NCBI RefSeq assembly: GCF_024696245.1
Contig: NZ_JAILGZ010000006.1
Coordinates: 51,282-115,281, forward strand
Direction of reading: 5' to 3'
DNA length: 64,000 nucleotides
Origin: Treponema sp.
GTDB lineage: Bacteria; Spirochaetota; Spirochaetia; Treponematales; Treponemataceae
Part shown: positions 48,059 to 57,400 of the stretch, one piece after another
Position numbering within the stretch: position 1 is the stretch's first letter
Layout: each line of letters opens with the position of its first letter
Made by a program: the position numbers and the translations under genes
The notes under the pieces: generated by a model
The model's input: the letters and a program-made list of their open reading frames with translations, nothing else
What the model was told of the DNA's origin: nothing
The model's database searches: none

Positions 48059-49375
48059 TTATTTTCTTACCATCTGAGAACGGACAATGGCTTTTCCAAG
48101 CCTTACTCTCTGTACAAGACGGATATTTGCAGGACATACAAAGGCACAGCATCCGCATTCAATACAATCCATAAGTCCAAATCTCTTTGCCTTATCAATA
48201 TTACCTGCATCAAGTTCCCTGAGAATAAGTACAGGACTTAAATGCATTGCACAGGTAGCAACACATCTTCCGCATCCTATGCACTGGTTTTCGTTTGTAA
48301 GGTAGGTTTCTTTTTCTGTAAGGAAGGTAACGCCACTGGTTCCTTTTGCAACAGGAAATTCAGTGCTGCTCATGGCAAAGCCCATCATAGGTCCGCCGGA
48401 AATTATTTTTGCACAGTCGTCCTTAACATTATCCTTTACTATGTCACTTACAAGAGTTCCAAGAGGTACCCTGACATTGCATGGACTTTTTACAGCTCCT
48501 CCGGAAATTGTAAGGGAACGTTCAATAAGAGGCATTCCCAGTCTGAAGGCATCACTTATGGCACATACTGTTCCAACGTTAGAAATTATACAGCCGGCAT
48601 CTGCTGGAAGTTTTCCTGAGGGAATCTCTACTCCCACACAGGCAGATACTATAAACTTTTCTGCCCCCTGAGGATATTTGGTTTTTACAAGGCATACACT
48701 CATGTCATCACCATATCCCTTAGCTTCAATTTCTTTTTCCAGAAGAGGTTTTATATAGGCCTTGTTGTCTTCAAGGGCAATAACTCCCTGAGCGCCGGTG
48801 TGTTTTAAAACAATTGCAAGACCGTCAATTACTTTTTCAGGACTTTCCTGCATGGTTCTTTCATCACAGGTAAGGTAGGGTTCACATTCTGCAGCATTTA
48901 CAAGAACGTAAAGAATTTCTTTATCTGCAGGAGGGTTAAGTTTTATATGAACAGGGAAGCTGGCACCACCCATACCGGTAATTCCTGCATCCCTTATGCG
49001 TTTAAGGGCAGTTTCTGTTTCGCATGTAAAAGGATCAAGAGGATCCATAAAGGTACAGCGGTTTTCATCATCTGCTTCTATTATAATACATGGAACCTGA
49101 AGGTTTCCTGTTACAAGACAGTTCTGTATTTTTTTTACTTTCCCGGAAACAGATGAATGTACGGGACAGTTCATTGGCTTGTCTCCGTCTGCAATTATTT
49201 GTCCTCTGCTGACTAAATCTCCTGCCTTAACAAGAGGTGTATTTGGTGCACCGCCCATAGTGACAGGTATGGTTACTGTTTTACTGGAAGGAAAATACGG
49301 TGTGATTGCACATCGATTTGAAAGCTCCTTCATTTCCCGCGGATGTATTCCGCCTTTAAATGTGTGAATTTTCAT
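48059..49375 (-). CDS. rnfC: Rnf complex subunit C
   Basis: TFKGGIHPREMKELS start; GMGGASFPVHIKL; two CxxCGxCxxxC ferredoxin motifs. Confidence 0.93.
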   Translation of the reverse strand: MKIHTFKGGIHPREMKELSNRCAITPYFPSSKTVTIPVTMGGAPNTPLVKAGDLVSRGQIIADGDKPMNCPVHSSVSGKVKKIQNCLVTGNLQVPCIIIEADDENRCTFMDPLDPFTCETETALKRIRDAGITGMGGASFPVHIKLNPPADKEILYVLVNAAECEPYLTCDERTMQESPEKVIDGLAIVLKHTGAQGVIALEDNKAYIKPLLEKEIEAKGYGDDMSVCLVKTKYPQGAEKFIVSACVGVEIPSGKLPADAGCIISNVGTVCAISDAFRLGMPLIERSLTISGGAVKSPCNVRVPLGTLVSDIVKDNVKDDCAKIISGGPMMGFAMSSTEFPVAKGTSGVTFLTEKETYLTNENQCIGCGRCVATCAMHLSPVLILRELDAGNIDKAKRFGLMDCIECGCCAFVCPANIRLVQRVRLGKAIVRSQMVRK

Positions 49376-49429
49376 AACTGAAATTATATAACCTTATTAA
49401 AACTTTTTCACCTAATTCCTTATTTTATT

Positions 49430-49448
49430 TAGAGTTAGCCTAACCTAA
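49430..49448. promoter_or_regulatory. Candidate DtxR/IdeR-family metalloregulator operator
   Basis: TAGAGTTAGCCTAACCTAA matches the consensus TTAGGTTAGCCTAACCTAA at 16/19 positions, 15 of them contiguous. Confidence 0.6.
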
Positions 49449-49529
49449 CCTTTATTTTAAAGAGAAATATTTTTTATCTTTAGTCCTCTTCTGTTTGCAA
49501 AAAGAGCTTTTTAGTTATAAGGTTTAAAT

Positions 49530-50312
49530 ATGAAAGTAGAAGTTAAGGAATTAAAGGTATTACTTGATTATGTAGAGAATAAGATTTCCAGACTGGAGAC
49601 CTCCGGAATAGCATCATCAGCTGAACTTTTTGATCTTAATATTGTTGATTCAAATTTGACCTTGCTTTTGTCAACTATTGGTGATGCAAAGGAATATGAT
49701 CTTACCGACAGGCATCCCCACATAAAAAAAGCTCTTGCAGAATACAGGGAAAATTTTTCCATTAAAAACGATGAAACAAGTCTTCTTGAACAGATTTCTT
49801 CATCCTGCAGAAGTGCCATTAACGGACTTAAAAAAATTAAAAAAGCTGCGGCAGAAACATCCAATCCTTATCTTGAACGTAACGTAGGTATCAGGCTGGA
49901 TTTTGCAGAAGTTCTTATAAACGAAATAGCCTCCATTAATGAACTCTCCCATAAAGAAATGAAAAAGTGGCTGCTTCAGAATATTGATGTAGACGGAAAA
50001 ATCGGAGCCAGAATTTTAGGAAGTAAAACCAGCCCCCTTAAGGCAGAAACCGCCAGACAGAACGGAAAAAAGGGCGGCCGTCCTTCTTCTAAGGAAAAGG
50101 CAGAAGATAAAAAGTCAGCTGCAAAAAAAAGCACTGCTTCTTCTAAAAAAACAGCAGTTAAAGCAAAAGCTGATGCAAAAACAAAGACAGCTTCTGCTAA
50201 ATCAAAGACAGCTGCCGCAAAAACAAAGACAGCTTCTGCTAAATCAAAGGCAGCTGCAAAAACAAAATCCACTGCAAAAGCAAAAGCAAAAACAAAAACT
50301 TCAAAAAAATAA
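49530..50312 (+). CDS. Conserved protein with Lys/Ala-rich histone H1-like tail
   Basis: Folded N-terminus; ARQNGKKGGRPSSK motif; tail of KTASAKSK-type repeats. Confidence 0.75.
   Translation: MKVEVKELKVLLDYVENKISRLETSGIASSAELFDLNIVDSNLTLLLSTIGDAKEYDLTDRHPHIKKALAEYRENFSIKNDETSLLEQISSSCRSAINGLKKIKKAAAETSNPYLERNVGIRLDFAEVLINEIASINELSHKEMKKWLLQNIDVDGKIGARILGSKTSPLKAETARQNGKKGGRPSSKEKAEDKKSAAKKSTASSKKTAVKAKADAKTKTASAKSKTAAAKTKTASAKSKAAAKTKSTAKAKAKTKTSKK
50175..50258 (+). repeat. Two tandem 42-nt (14 aa) near-identical repeats
   Basis: GCAAAAACAAAGACAGCTTCTGCTAAATCAAAGRCAGCTGC at 50175 and 50217. Confidence 0.85.
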
Positions 50313-50313
50313 A

Positions 50314-50364
50314 AAAAAAGACTTTCAGGTAAAGCCATACAATAGCTTCCTGAAAGTCTTTTTT
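50314..50364. terminator. Bidirectional rho-independent terminator
   Basis: 16-bp perfect stem AAAAAAGACTTTCAGG (50314-50329) / CCTGAAAGTCTTTTTT (50349-50364) between convergent genes. Confidence 0.88.
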
Positions 50365-50380
50365 AATCTGCAGTATCTTT

Positions 50381-50827
50381 TTAGTACCAGAGTGCAGCCT
50401 GATCTTCCCAGTCGATAAGTTCTTCCGGTTTGAAGAAAAGGTTGATTTCGCGGTTTGCACTTTCATCACTATCACTGGCATGAATAACATTGTTAGAAGT
50501 ATGAACGCAGAAGTCTCCGCGGATTGTTCCCGGCTGAGCGTCAGACGGTTTTGTAGAACCTGCAAGTTTTCTTACCAGGGTAACACAATCATCTCCCTGC
50601 CATACCATTGCAACAACAGGACCACTTGTAATGTAGTCAACAAGAGGATCATAGAAAGGCTTGCCCTTGTGTTCTGCATAATGTTCCTCTGCAAGTTCTG
50701 TGCTGATATTCATCAGCTTAAGGCCAACAAGTTTAAGGCCTTTTTTTTCAAGGCGACTGATAACTTCGCCTACAAGCCTGCGGTTTAAGATACCAGGCTT
50801 TAACATTGTAAAACATCTTGTACTCAT
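50381..50827 (-). CDS. ndk: Nucleoside diphosphate kinase
   Basis: RCFTMLKPGILNRRLVGEVISRLE; RGDFCVHTSNNVIHASDSDESANREI active-site region. Confidence 0.93.
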   Translation of the reverse strand: MSTRCFTMLKPGILNRRLVGEVISRLEKKGLKLVGLKLMNISTELAEEHYAEHKGKPFYDPLVDYITSGPVVAMVWQGDDCVTLVRKLAGSTKPSDAQPGTIRGDFCVHTSNNVIHASDSDESANREINLFFKPEELIDWEDQAALWY

Positions 50828-50885
50828 AGTGGCAAAAATTATGCCAAAAAACAGCTTTCTCGTCTATAAGGCCGTATTTTGAAGT

Positions 50886-52007
50886 TTATTTTAAGTAAGG
50901 ACTGGAGGAGTTTTTATAGCCCGGAGTCACTCCCGTAACTTTCTTTTTTCCTGAACCGCTGTCTGCAGTTATCATCCATACATCCTTCTTATTATCACAG
51001 CTTCCTTTTTGAATTATTTCATCAAGGTTCTGTCTTGAAAAACTTCTTTTACAGGCTCCCGTACTTATGTTATCAGAAGAAAGAGCTTCTCCCTTCCATA
51101 TTCCTTCAGAAAGAATTTTATCCGCAAGAATTTTTTTGTCACCTTCAAATCCTTCAAAAGTACTTTTGCTGTAGTAAAGGCAGTCATATATTTTATTTGA
51201 GTCCCTTATCATGATTATGTCAGAATCTGCAAAAACAGCCTTTGTATTGTCAAACCATAAATCCCTTGCTCCTGAATTGCTGTCTATTCTTGTAGCCAGG
51301 GTCAGGTCTTCTTTAAGTTCATCCAGGGCACCTTCTTCGTCAAAGGGACAGGAAGTAGATTTCTCTGGCTTTCTCATGTGAACTGTTATGTATTCACCTT
51401 TTTTTACATCTATTGGTGGAAATGAATATTTTTTTTCTTCTCCGTCACAAAGACTGTAAAGTTCAAGGCCGCTAAGGTTTCCTTCCTTTAATACATAGAC
51501 TTCTGCAAATTCCGTTTTATGAATTGAAGAGCCATCCTGCTTTACACTGCCATAGGCATTTCTTACTTCACTTAAGGCAAGAAGGGCAGGGCTGTCGTTC
51601 CATCCTGTAAAGGGAATGCTGAAATTAACGGAGTTTCCTCCCTTGTCTTTAGCAATTCCTTCAATAATATAGCTGCAGCCTGTTAAGGTTTTCTGGTTAA
51701 AGTTTAAAAGGGCTGTATTTGTAGCTGAATCAAAAAAGGTAGATGCCCTAAAGGATTCTTCCGGATTATTTTTAGAAAATATTTCTGTTTCCAGGGAAAC
51801 TACTTCTTTTGTAAAGGCAATTTCTGCACTGGCAGAACCTGTAAGTAAAAAGGCCTGAATCTTGGGAAGGGTAAAATCACCTTCTATAAAATTAAGTCCT
51901 TCAGATACAGAATGACATCCTGCCGGGGTTATAACTGCAAGAACAAGGGTAATCATGGCAACAGCCGGCAGTAAAGTTTTAAGGGTAAATGTTTTTAATG
52001 ATTTCAT
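50886..52007 (-). CDS. Putative lipoprotein with lamin-tail-like region
   Basis: Start at ATG 52007 gives signal MKSLKTFTLKTLLPAVAMITLVLAVITPAGC; LTD-like segment ALSEVRNAYGS...EFAEVYVLKEGNLSGLELYS. Confidence 0.6.
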   Translation of the reverse strand: MKSLKTFTLKTLLPAVAMITLVLAVITPAGCHSVSEGLNFIEGDFTLPKIQAFLLTGSASAEIAFTKEVVSLETEIFSKNNPEESFRASTFFDSATNTALLNFNQKTLTGCSYIIEGIAKDKGGNSVNFSIPFTGWNDSPALLALSEVRNAYGSVKQDGSSIHKTEFAEVYVLKEGNLSGLELYSLCDGEEKKYSFPPIDVKKGEYITVHMRKPEKSTSCPFDEEGALDELKEDLTLATRIDSNSGARDLWFDNTKAVFADSDIIMIRDSNKIYDCLYYSKSTFEGFEGDKKILADKILSEGIWKGEALSSDNISTGACKRSFSRQNLDEIIQKGSCDNKKDVWMITADSGSGKKKVTGVTPGYKNSSSPYLK

Positions 52008-52089
52008 TTTTATTGTCTCCTGTATATATATTTTCATCGCCATGCAAAAAAGAACAAAAAAATGAAGAAAAAAAATAAAAAAATTTAAA

Positions 52090-52131
52090 ATAAAAAAAAC
52101 AGCCTCACTGAAAGTTATTTCAATGAAGCTG
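52090..52131 (-). terminator. Rho-independent terminator of the 52172-52864 gene
   Basis: 14-bp stem with two GU pairs (52100-52113/52118-52131), T8 on the minus strand. Confidence 0.7.
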
Positions 52132-52171
52132 CTTTCCGGCATAAGTTCTGAATTTTTTATTCAGACATATT

Positions 52172-52864
52172 CTAGAACTTCAGGGTCTCTACCATGTAAC
52201 GGATTGATGTGCCTTTGTCGTCTTCCAGAGTCTTCTGAACAACAATAACAAGACTCTTTTTGTCTTTGCTGGTAAAGATCCTGTCTATAAGGTAAGAAGT
52301 GATTCCTTTTCTTTTAAGGTCCGGGGTTCCCACCTTCCACTGATTAAGAGTATTTCCGTCCTTGTCTGTCATTGTAACATTGATGTAATACTTGGAGCGG
52401 ACATTTTTACCCTTTCCCTCATATTCCGGAATCAGTTTAATTTTGTAAATTACTTCAACACCACTGTCAAAATTTCTGAATACAATTTCATCAGTAGGTC
52501 CTTTGTTTTCTGCTTCCCTCAGGTATAAGAGTTCTGCAGCATTTGCAGGTTTTGCATTGTATTTGCATCTCTTCCACAGGGTTTTATTCATAAGGGAATT
52601 AAAGGCCTGTTTACCGGATGCATCTTTTGAAAGATCCTTTGGATTTGTTTTGTATACTTCATTTTTAACATAGTTGTTTTTTTCTACATCAACAGTGTAA
52701 ATTTCTGCCCAACCCTGAAAGTCTTTATCTGTTTTTCCGTACTGTGCAAAAATATAGGTTTTTCCGTCTTCAGAAAATCCAAGGTCTTCATAAACAGCTG
52801 CATCTCCGGCATATACCGTTAAAGAAATCATGGCAGCTGCTGCAATCATCAAAAATCTTTTCAT
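52172..52864 (-). CDS. Exported DUF2259-like protein
   Basis: Signal MKRFLMIAAAAMISLTVYAGDA; AVYEDLGFSEDGKTYIFAQYG; GGAGG Shine-Dalgarno. Confidence 0.7.
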   Translation of the reverse strand: MKRFLMIAAAAMISLTVYAGDAAVYEDLGFSEDGKTYIFAQYGKTDKDFQGWAEIYTVDVEKNNYVKNEVYKTNPKDLSKDASGKQAFNSLMNKTLWKRCKYNAKPANAAELLYLREAENKGPTDEIVFRNFDSGVEVIYKIKLIPEYEGKGKNVRSKYYINVTMTDKDGNTLNQWKVGTPDLKRKGITSYLIDRIFTSKDKKSLVIVVQKTLEDDKGTSIRYMVETLKF

Positions 52865-52896
52865 GTCCTCTGCCTCCCGAAAAGGTCTCTATTTAC

Positions 52897-52923
52897 TTAT
52901 CGGAATATAAAAAAATGACTTTA
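52897..52923 (-). promoter_or_regulatory. Sigma28 (FliA)-type promoter
   Basis: Minus strand TAAAGTCA-N11-TCCGATAA versus consensus TAAAGTTT-N11-GCCGATAA; 33 nt upstream of ATG. Confidence 0.7.
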
Positions 52924-53001
52924 TACTTTTATTTGCAGGGATTAAGGCTTTATTTAAGGCATTTTTTAAGCATTGCTTTAAGTCTTTACTAAAAGGTTTT
53001 C

Positions 53002-53850
53002 ATGTTTTATCTTTATATTATGACCCTTAATTCAAGAAACCGAATATTAATTTTTATAAATGTTATTACAATCTTATTCTTTTTATCCAATGTTTTATTT
53101 TATATTTTTTATGCCGCCAGGAATCTTATAACTTTTCCTGAAGGTGATATAGTAAGAAATGTCTATATTTTCAGCTTTGACAGATTTACAAGTCCGGATA
53201 TTACACCAACATGCCTTTCCATTCTTGTCTTTTCCTTTTCTGCCGCTATAGAAAGTTTTCTTCTTTTAAGGATTTTTGAAAAGACTCAGGCTCTTGAAGT
53301 AGTTTTCTTTATTGTATTTATTATTGCTATTTTTATGGAACAGCAGAGGCTTTATCTTGCTTCCATGCCTGATATTCAGGGAAACCGTTTTTCCCTTGAA
53401 GTTATAACAAGACTTACAGTTTCCAGCAGAATCCTTGCTCCTTTAAGCCTTCTTTTTTCTACTGTCTTTAATGAATGGGACCAGAGGCAGAATATCCTCA
53501 GGAATGTTTTGATTCTTGTCCTTATTTCTACAATCATGGGAGTTTTTTATCCCCTTAATACAGAAATCCGTACTTCCATACTTACTTTAGGCTGGGGATT
53601 TTCTCCAATTCTTTCTGCAGTAAGGGTAATACTTGTTCTTGCTTCCCTTACAGTTCCTGCCTGGAATGCCTTCAGTAAGGGCTCTTCTGATTATATCAGG
53701 GTAATGATTGGACTTTTAATTTTAAGCACCGGTTATTTTATTCTCTGCGGAAGTGACAACTATATTTCCTTTATTTCCGGTTCAGCATTTTTTGCTTTTG
53801 GAAATGTCTTTTACATGAGCGCTCTTCACAATCTTTATAAGTGGAGATAA
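53002..53850 (+). CDS. Polytopic membrane protein, unknown function
   Basis: 282 aa, about eight hydrophobic segments; second ATG (MTLNSRNR) is an alternative start. Confidence 0.7.
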   Translation: MFYLYIMTLNSRNRILIFINVITILFFLSNVLFYIFYAARNLITFPEGDIVRNVYIFSFDRFTSPDITPTCLSILVFSFSAAIESFLLLRIFEKTQALEVVFFIVFIIAIFMEQQRLYLASMPDIQGNRFSLEVITRLTVSSRILAPLSLLFSTVFNEWDQRQNILRNVLILVLISTIMGVFYPLNTEIRTSILTLGWGFSPILSAVRVILVLASLTVPAWNAFSKGSSDYIRVMIGLLILSTGYFILCGSDNYISFISGSAFFAFGNVFYMSALHNLYKWR

Positions 53851-53856
53851 AAAGAA

Positions 53857-54486
53857 TTATAAAACAGAAAAGAGTCCTGCCAGAAGAATTGGAATAAGTA
53901 TGTTGTCCATGTCTTTTATAGGCATAACTTCTATAAGCATTCCTGCACCTGCAATTACAAGGGCTCTTCCTGCTCCAGCAATTCCGTAAATCTGACATAC
54001 AGCAGCACAGCTTATATATATGGCAGTAAAGCAGGAAAGGCTGCCTGCAACAGTTTTTCCTTCTGTAAATGGAATTGTTACCCTTCCAAAAAGCTTACCG
54101 CAAAGACTTGCAAGTCCGTCTCCAAAAGAAAGGGCCAGTATTCCTACAGCGGCACTTACAGGATCAAAGAGCAGGGCAGTAATAATAATTCCCGTACACA
54201 GGGTAACAGGTCCCTTTACAAATTTGTTTTCATCCCTTTTTCTTGCAGCTGCATTTGTTATTTCCGTAATAAGTGGAACGGTGTGTCCTTTAAGCCTCAG
54301 GAATTCACAAACACTGTAAAAGATTACTGCGGAACACAGAAGAATTAAGACAGGCCAGTAAGCTGCCTTAAGGAGAAAAGGAATCGTTGCACTGCACAGA
54401 TGAATTGACTTGCGGAATATTTCCTTGGTAATAAGATTTATTCTTTGTCTGGAAACAATACCGTCAAGCCGTCTTCTGAAAATCAT
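53857..54486 (-). CDS. Diacylglycerol/polyprenol kinase or phosphatidate cytidylyltransferase family protein
   Basis: EIFRKSIHLCSATIPFL; LSFGDGLASLCGKLFG; 4-nt overlap with upstream gene. Confidence 0.75.
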   Translation of the reverse strand: MIFRRRLDGIVSRQRINLITKEIFRKSIHLCSATIPFLLKAAYWPVLILLCSAVIFYSVCEFLRLKGHTVPLITEITNAAARKRDENKFVKGPVTLCTGIIITALLFDPVSAAVGILALSFGDGLASLCGKLFGRVTIPFTEGKTVAGSLSCFTAIYISCAAVCQIYGIAGAGRALVIAGAGMLIEVMPIKDMDNILIPILLAGLFSVL

Positions 54487-57400
54487 TTAATCTCCGTTTC
54501 TGTTGTAAGGGTACGTGGTATTTCTGTATAGATTTCAGGTTCGTAAACTGCATAATCATTAATAAGATACTTAATGTTCTGTTCAGCAAGGTTTGAACCT
54601 TCCATCCTTATCATAGTCTTCTGATTTCTTGTAAGGGAATCCCATGCCCTGAGACTTTCCTGGAAGTTAACGATAGCCTGACCGTTAAGTTCAGAGTCTC
54701 CGGTTTGAGATGCAGTTCTTGAAAGTATTACACCAAGATTGTTGGTAGCCTTCATATAAGTATCTGCAATATCATTCTGGTCATCTCTTGTCTGAGGGAA
54801 AAGTTCTCCCCACTTCATTCTCTGGGCATTCAAAAGCTTAATAAGTCTTTCGTAATATCCCTTTGCAACATAGTAGTCTGAATTCTGTGCAAGAGTATTT
54901 GCAAGGGCAAGAAGAAGATGAGTATCATCAGCATTTGTTTCGTGACTCTTTATAAATGAACCTAAAGCTTCCGGATACTTCTGTTTTGAGTAATTGATAT
55001 AACCAATCTTGTACCTTACTTCTGAATTGTCATATTTATTATCTACTGCAGAAACATAATTTGTAAGGGCAGTGTCATAATCCTGGGCAATAAAGTAATT
55101 AAGGTCTGCATAGTCAGCGTAAAGGTGTCCTATGTTTTCCGTGCTTTCAAAATTGCTGGAGCGATGTTCATTTTCATAAATATCGATTCCCTTTGCATAT
55201 TTTTCTTCTGCAATCTGGAAGTCACGCTGAAGGACGTACTGTTCACCAAGAAGACGGTAATTGTCTATGTATTTATATGTATCCCTCTTATTGCGCCTCT
55301 TCTGTTTTTCAAAAGCCTTTTCTGCATGAGTAAGTATACCTGTAGCTGCTGTTTCGTTTTTAGTAGCAACAAAGTAACGGCCGTAATTGTAAAGGGCAAT
55401 CGGGTTGCTTTCATCTGCATCAACAGCCTTTTCAAGAAGACCGCGGAGATTATCGATATAGCCCCTGAGGCTTTCTTCTGCAGGCTTAAGCTTTCCGTAT
55501 CTTTTATCAAGAAGGTAGCCGCTGAGTTCAGTAAGGTCTCTGGAACCTAAAGCCTTGTCGTGATGCTTATTTGAGAAGTGTTCCTTATATTCCAGTACTG
55601 TATGAAGGTCATCAGTTCGGATGTAATAGCGCATCTTTCTTTTTTCACAGTCGTCTGTAGCACCGTGGAAGTATTCGTAGCGGTTATACTGTTCAAGGGC
55701 ATTATCATACTGGGCAGGGTCTTTTTCTGTTGCCCAGTCAAGATAGGTATCTCCCAAAAGAAGAATTGCATCCTTGTCATTTATATTGTAAACAAGTACA
55801 TCTTTTTTAAGGATACGTTCTGCTTCTTCATAGTTGTACAGGTCTTCCAGTTCCATTTCTGCCCACTGAATGCCGGCGTTTTTGTCATGGTCGTAGCGCT
55901 GGAGGATTGCATTGTACATCATTCTGGCCCTGTCATACTGCCTGTGCTTTCTGTAAGCCTGAGCATAGGTAAAGAACCAGTCCTTGTCCGGATTATATAC
56001 AAGAGCCTGATTGAATCTGTCTTCAGAAAGCGGATACTGTTCTTCATTAATAAGTGCCAGACCCTGTCTGTAAAGGGTCCATGCCTTTACAGGTTTATAA
56101 ATAAAGGTATTTGTAAGTACAAAGATACAGAAGATAAGTATGGCAGCTGCTGTACTTATAATTGCCCCAGGAATGATTCTGTTTTTAAGCTGATATTCCA
56201 GGGACTGCTTGTAGGCTGCATATTCTGCTGCACTGCGGTGTTCAAAATCTCTTGGTACATCAAGATGAATGTCCATCATCTTTTCAAGTTCAGCAGCAAG
56301 GGTTCTTGCAGGAACTTTGCGAAGTACCTTTTCAAGTATTTCAAATACTGCGTCATCAGTAAATTCGTTTTTAACAACCAGGTCTTCCAGGGCAATCCTT
56401 ACGTTAAGAGGATAGCTGGCAAGATTCTTCTGGAATTTCTGATATTCAGCATCTGTAAATGAGTTTTTAGGTTTACCGGATTCATCTTCTTCCGGAGTAG
56501 CAGGATGGATTTCCCTTGGTTTCTTTGACAGGTCAGCAGTTACTGTGTCAGAAAAGCCCGGAATGTTAAAGATGTCATCATCGCTTTCTGTTGTAGTTAC
56601 ATTGCCCAGTTCAAAGTCAGAAGGCATTCCTGTGTTTTCTTCGTTGGAAAAGTCCAGGCCTTCCATTGCAGAAGTATCAAAGGTTTCTGCAGGTGAATCA
56701 TCTTCATCTGGAACTGTGTCTGTTTCATCAGGAGGGGCAACAGGTCTTCCGTCAAAGCCACCTTCATAGTTTGTTACAGTAAAATCATCACCACTGCCGG
56801 AAGAGAACATGTCTCCTATATCAGGCGGTGTAGTACTGTCATCAGCAAGTTTATTTGGTGTAAGGTCTTCTCCCTGACTGTCCCCTGCAGGCATATCAAA
56901 GTCAGGAAGGGAAGTGCCGGAATCTGATATGTCGTTAAAGTCTGGAAGTGAAAAATCATCAGCTGCCATTCCACCGGTCTGATCTGAAGGAGTATCAGAA
57001 GCTGCATCAGAAGTTTCTTTTTCTGAACTTCCTTCTTCAAAAGCTGCTGAATCCTGGGACATATCCGGTAAGTCTGACATATCAGGAAGATCACTCATAT
57101 CCGGTAAGTCAGATGTGTCAGGGGTACTTGTATTTACAGGGCTTTCAGGAATTTCTGCATATTCACTTGGAAGTCCTTCATTCATGTTTATGGCATCAGA
57201 AAGATCTGCCTGTGGTTTTTCTTCAAGGTCGAATTCAGAAAAAGGATTGTTTTCGTCTGCAGCAAAATCCTGGTTTTCTTCTGCTTTATTTTCTCCGGTT
57301 TCAGGGCTTTCACTTATGTCCGTAATATCAGGTATGTCAGAAAGGCCTGTTGTGTCTGTAGTGTCAGGGATATCTGAGAAATCAGGAAGGTCTCCCATAT

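Noticed and set aside
48045-48158. Longer rnfD start in the ORF track
   Set aside because: The extra 38 residues overlap the end of rnfC in another frame; ATG 48044 gives the expected RnfD N-terminus.
55578-56462. 294-aa plus-strand ORF
   Set aside because: Antisense to the TPR gene; no recognisable domain.
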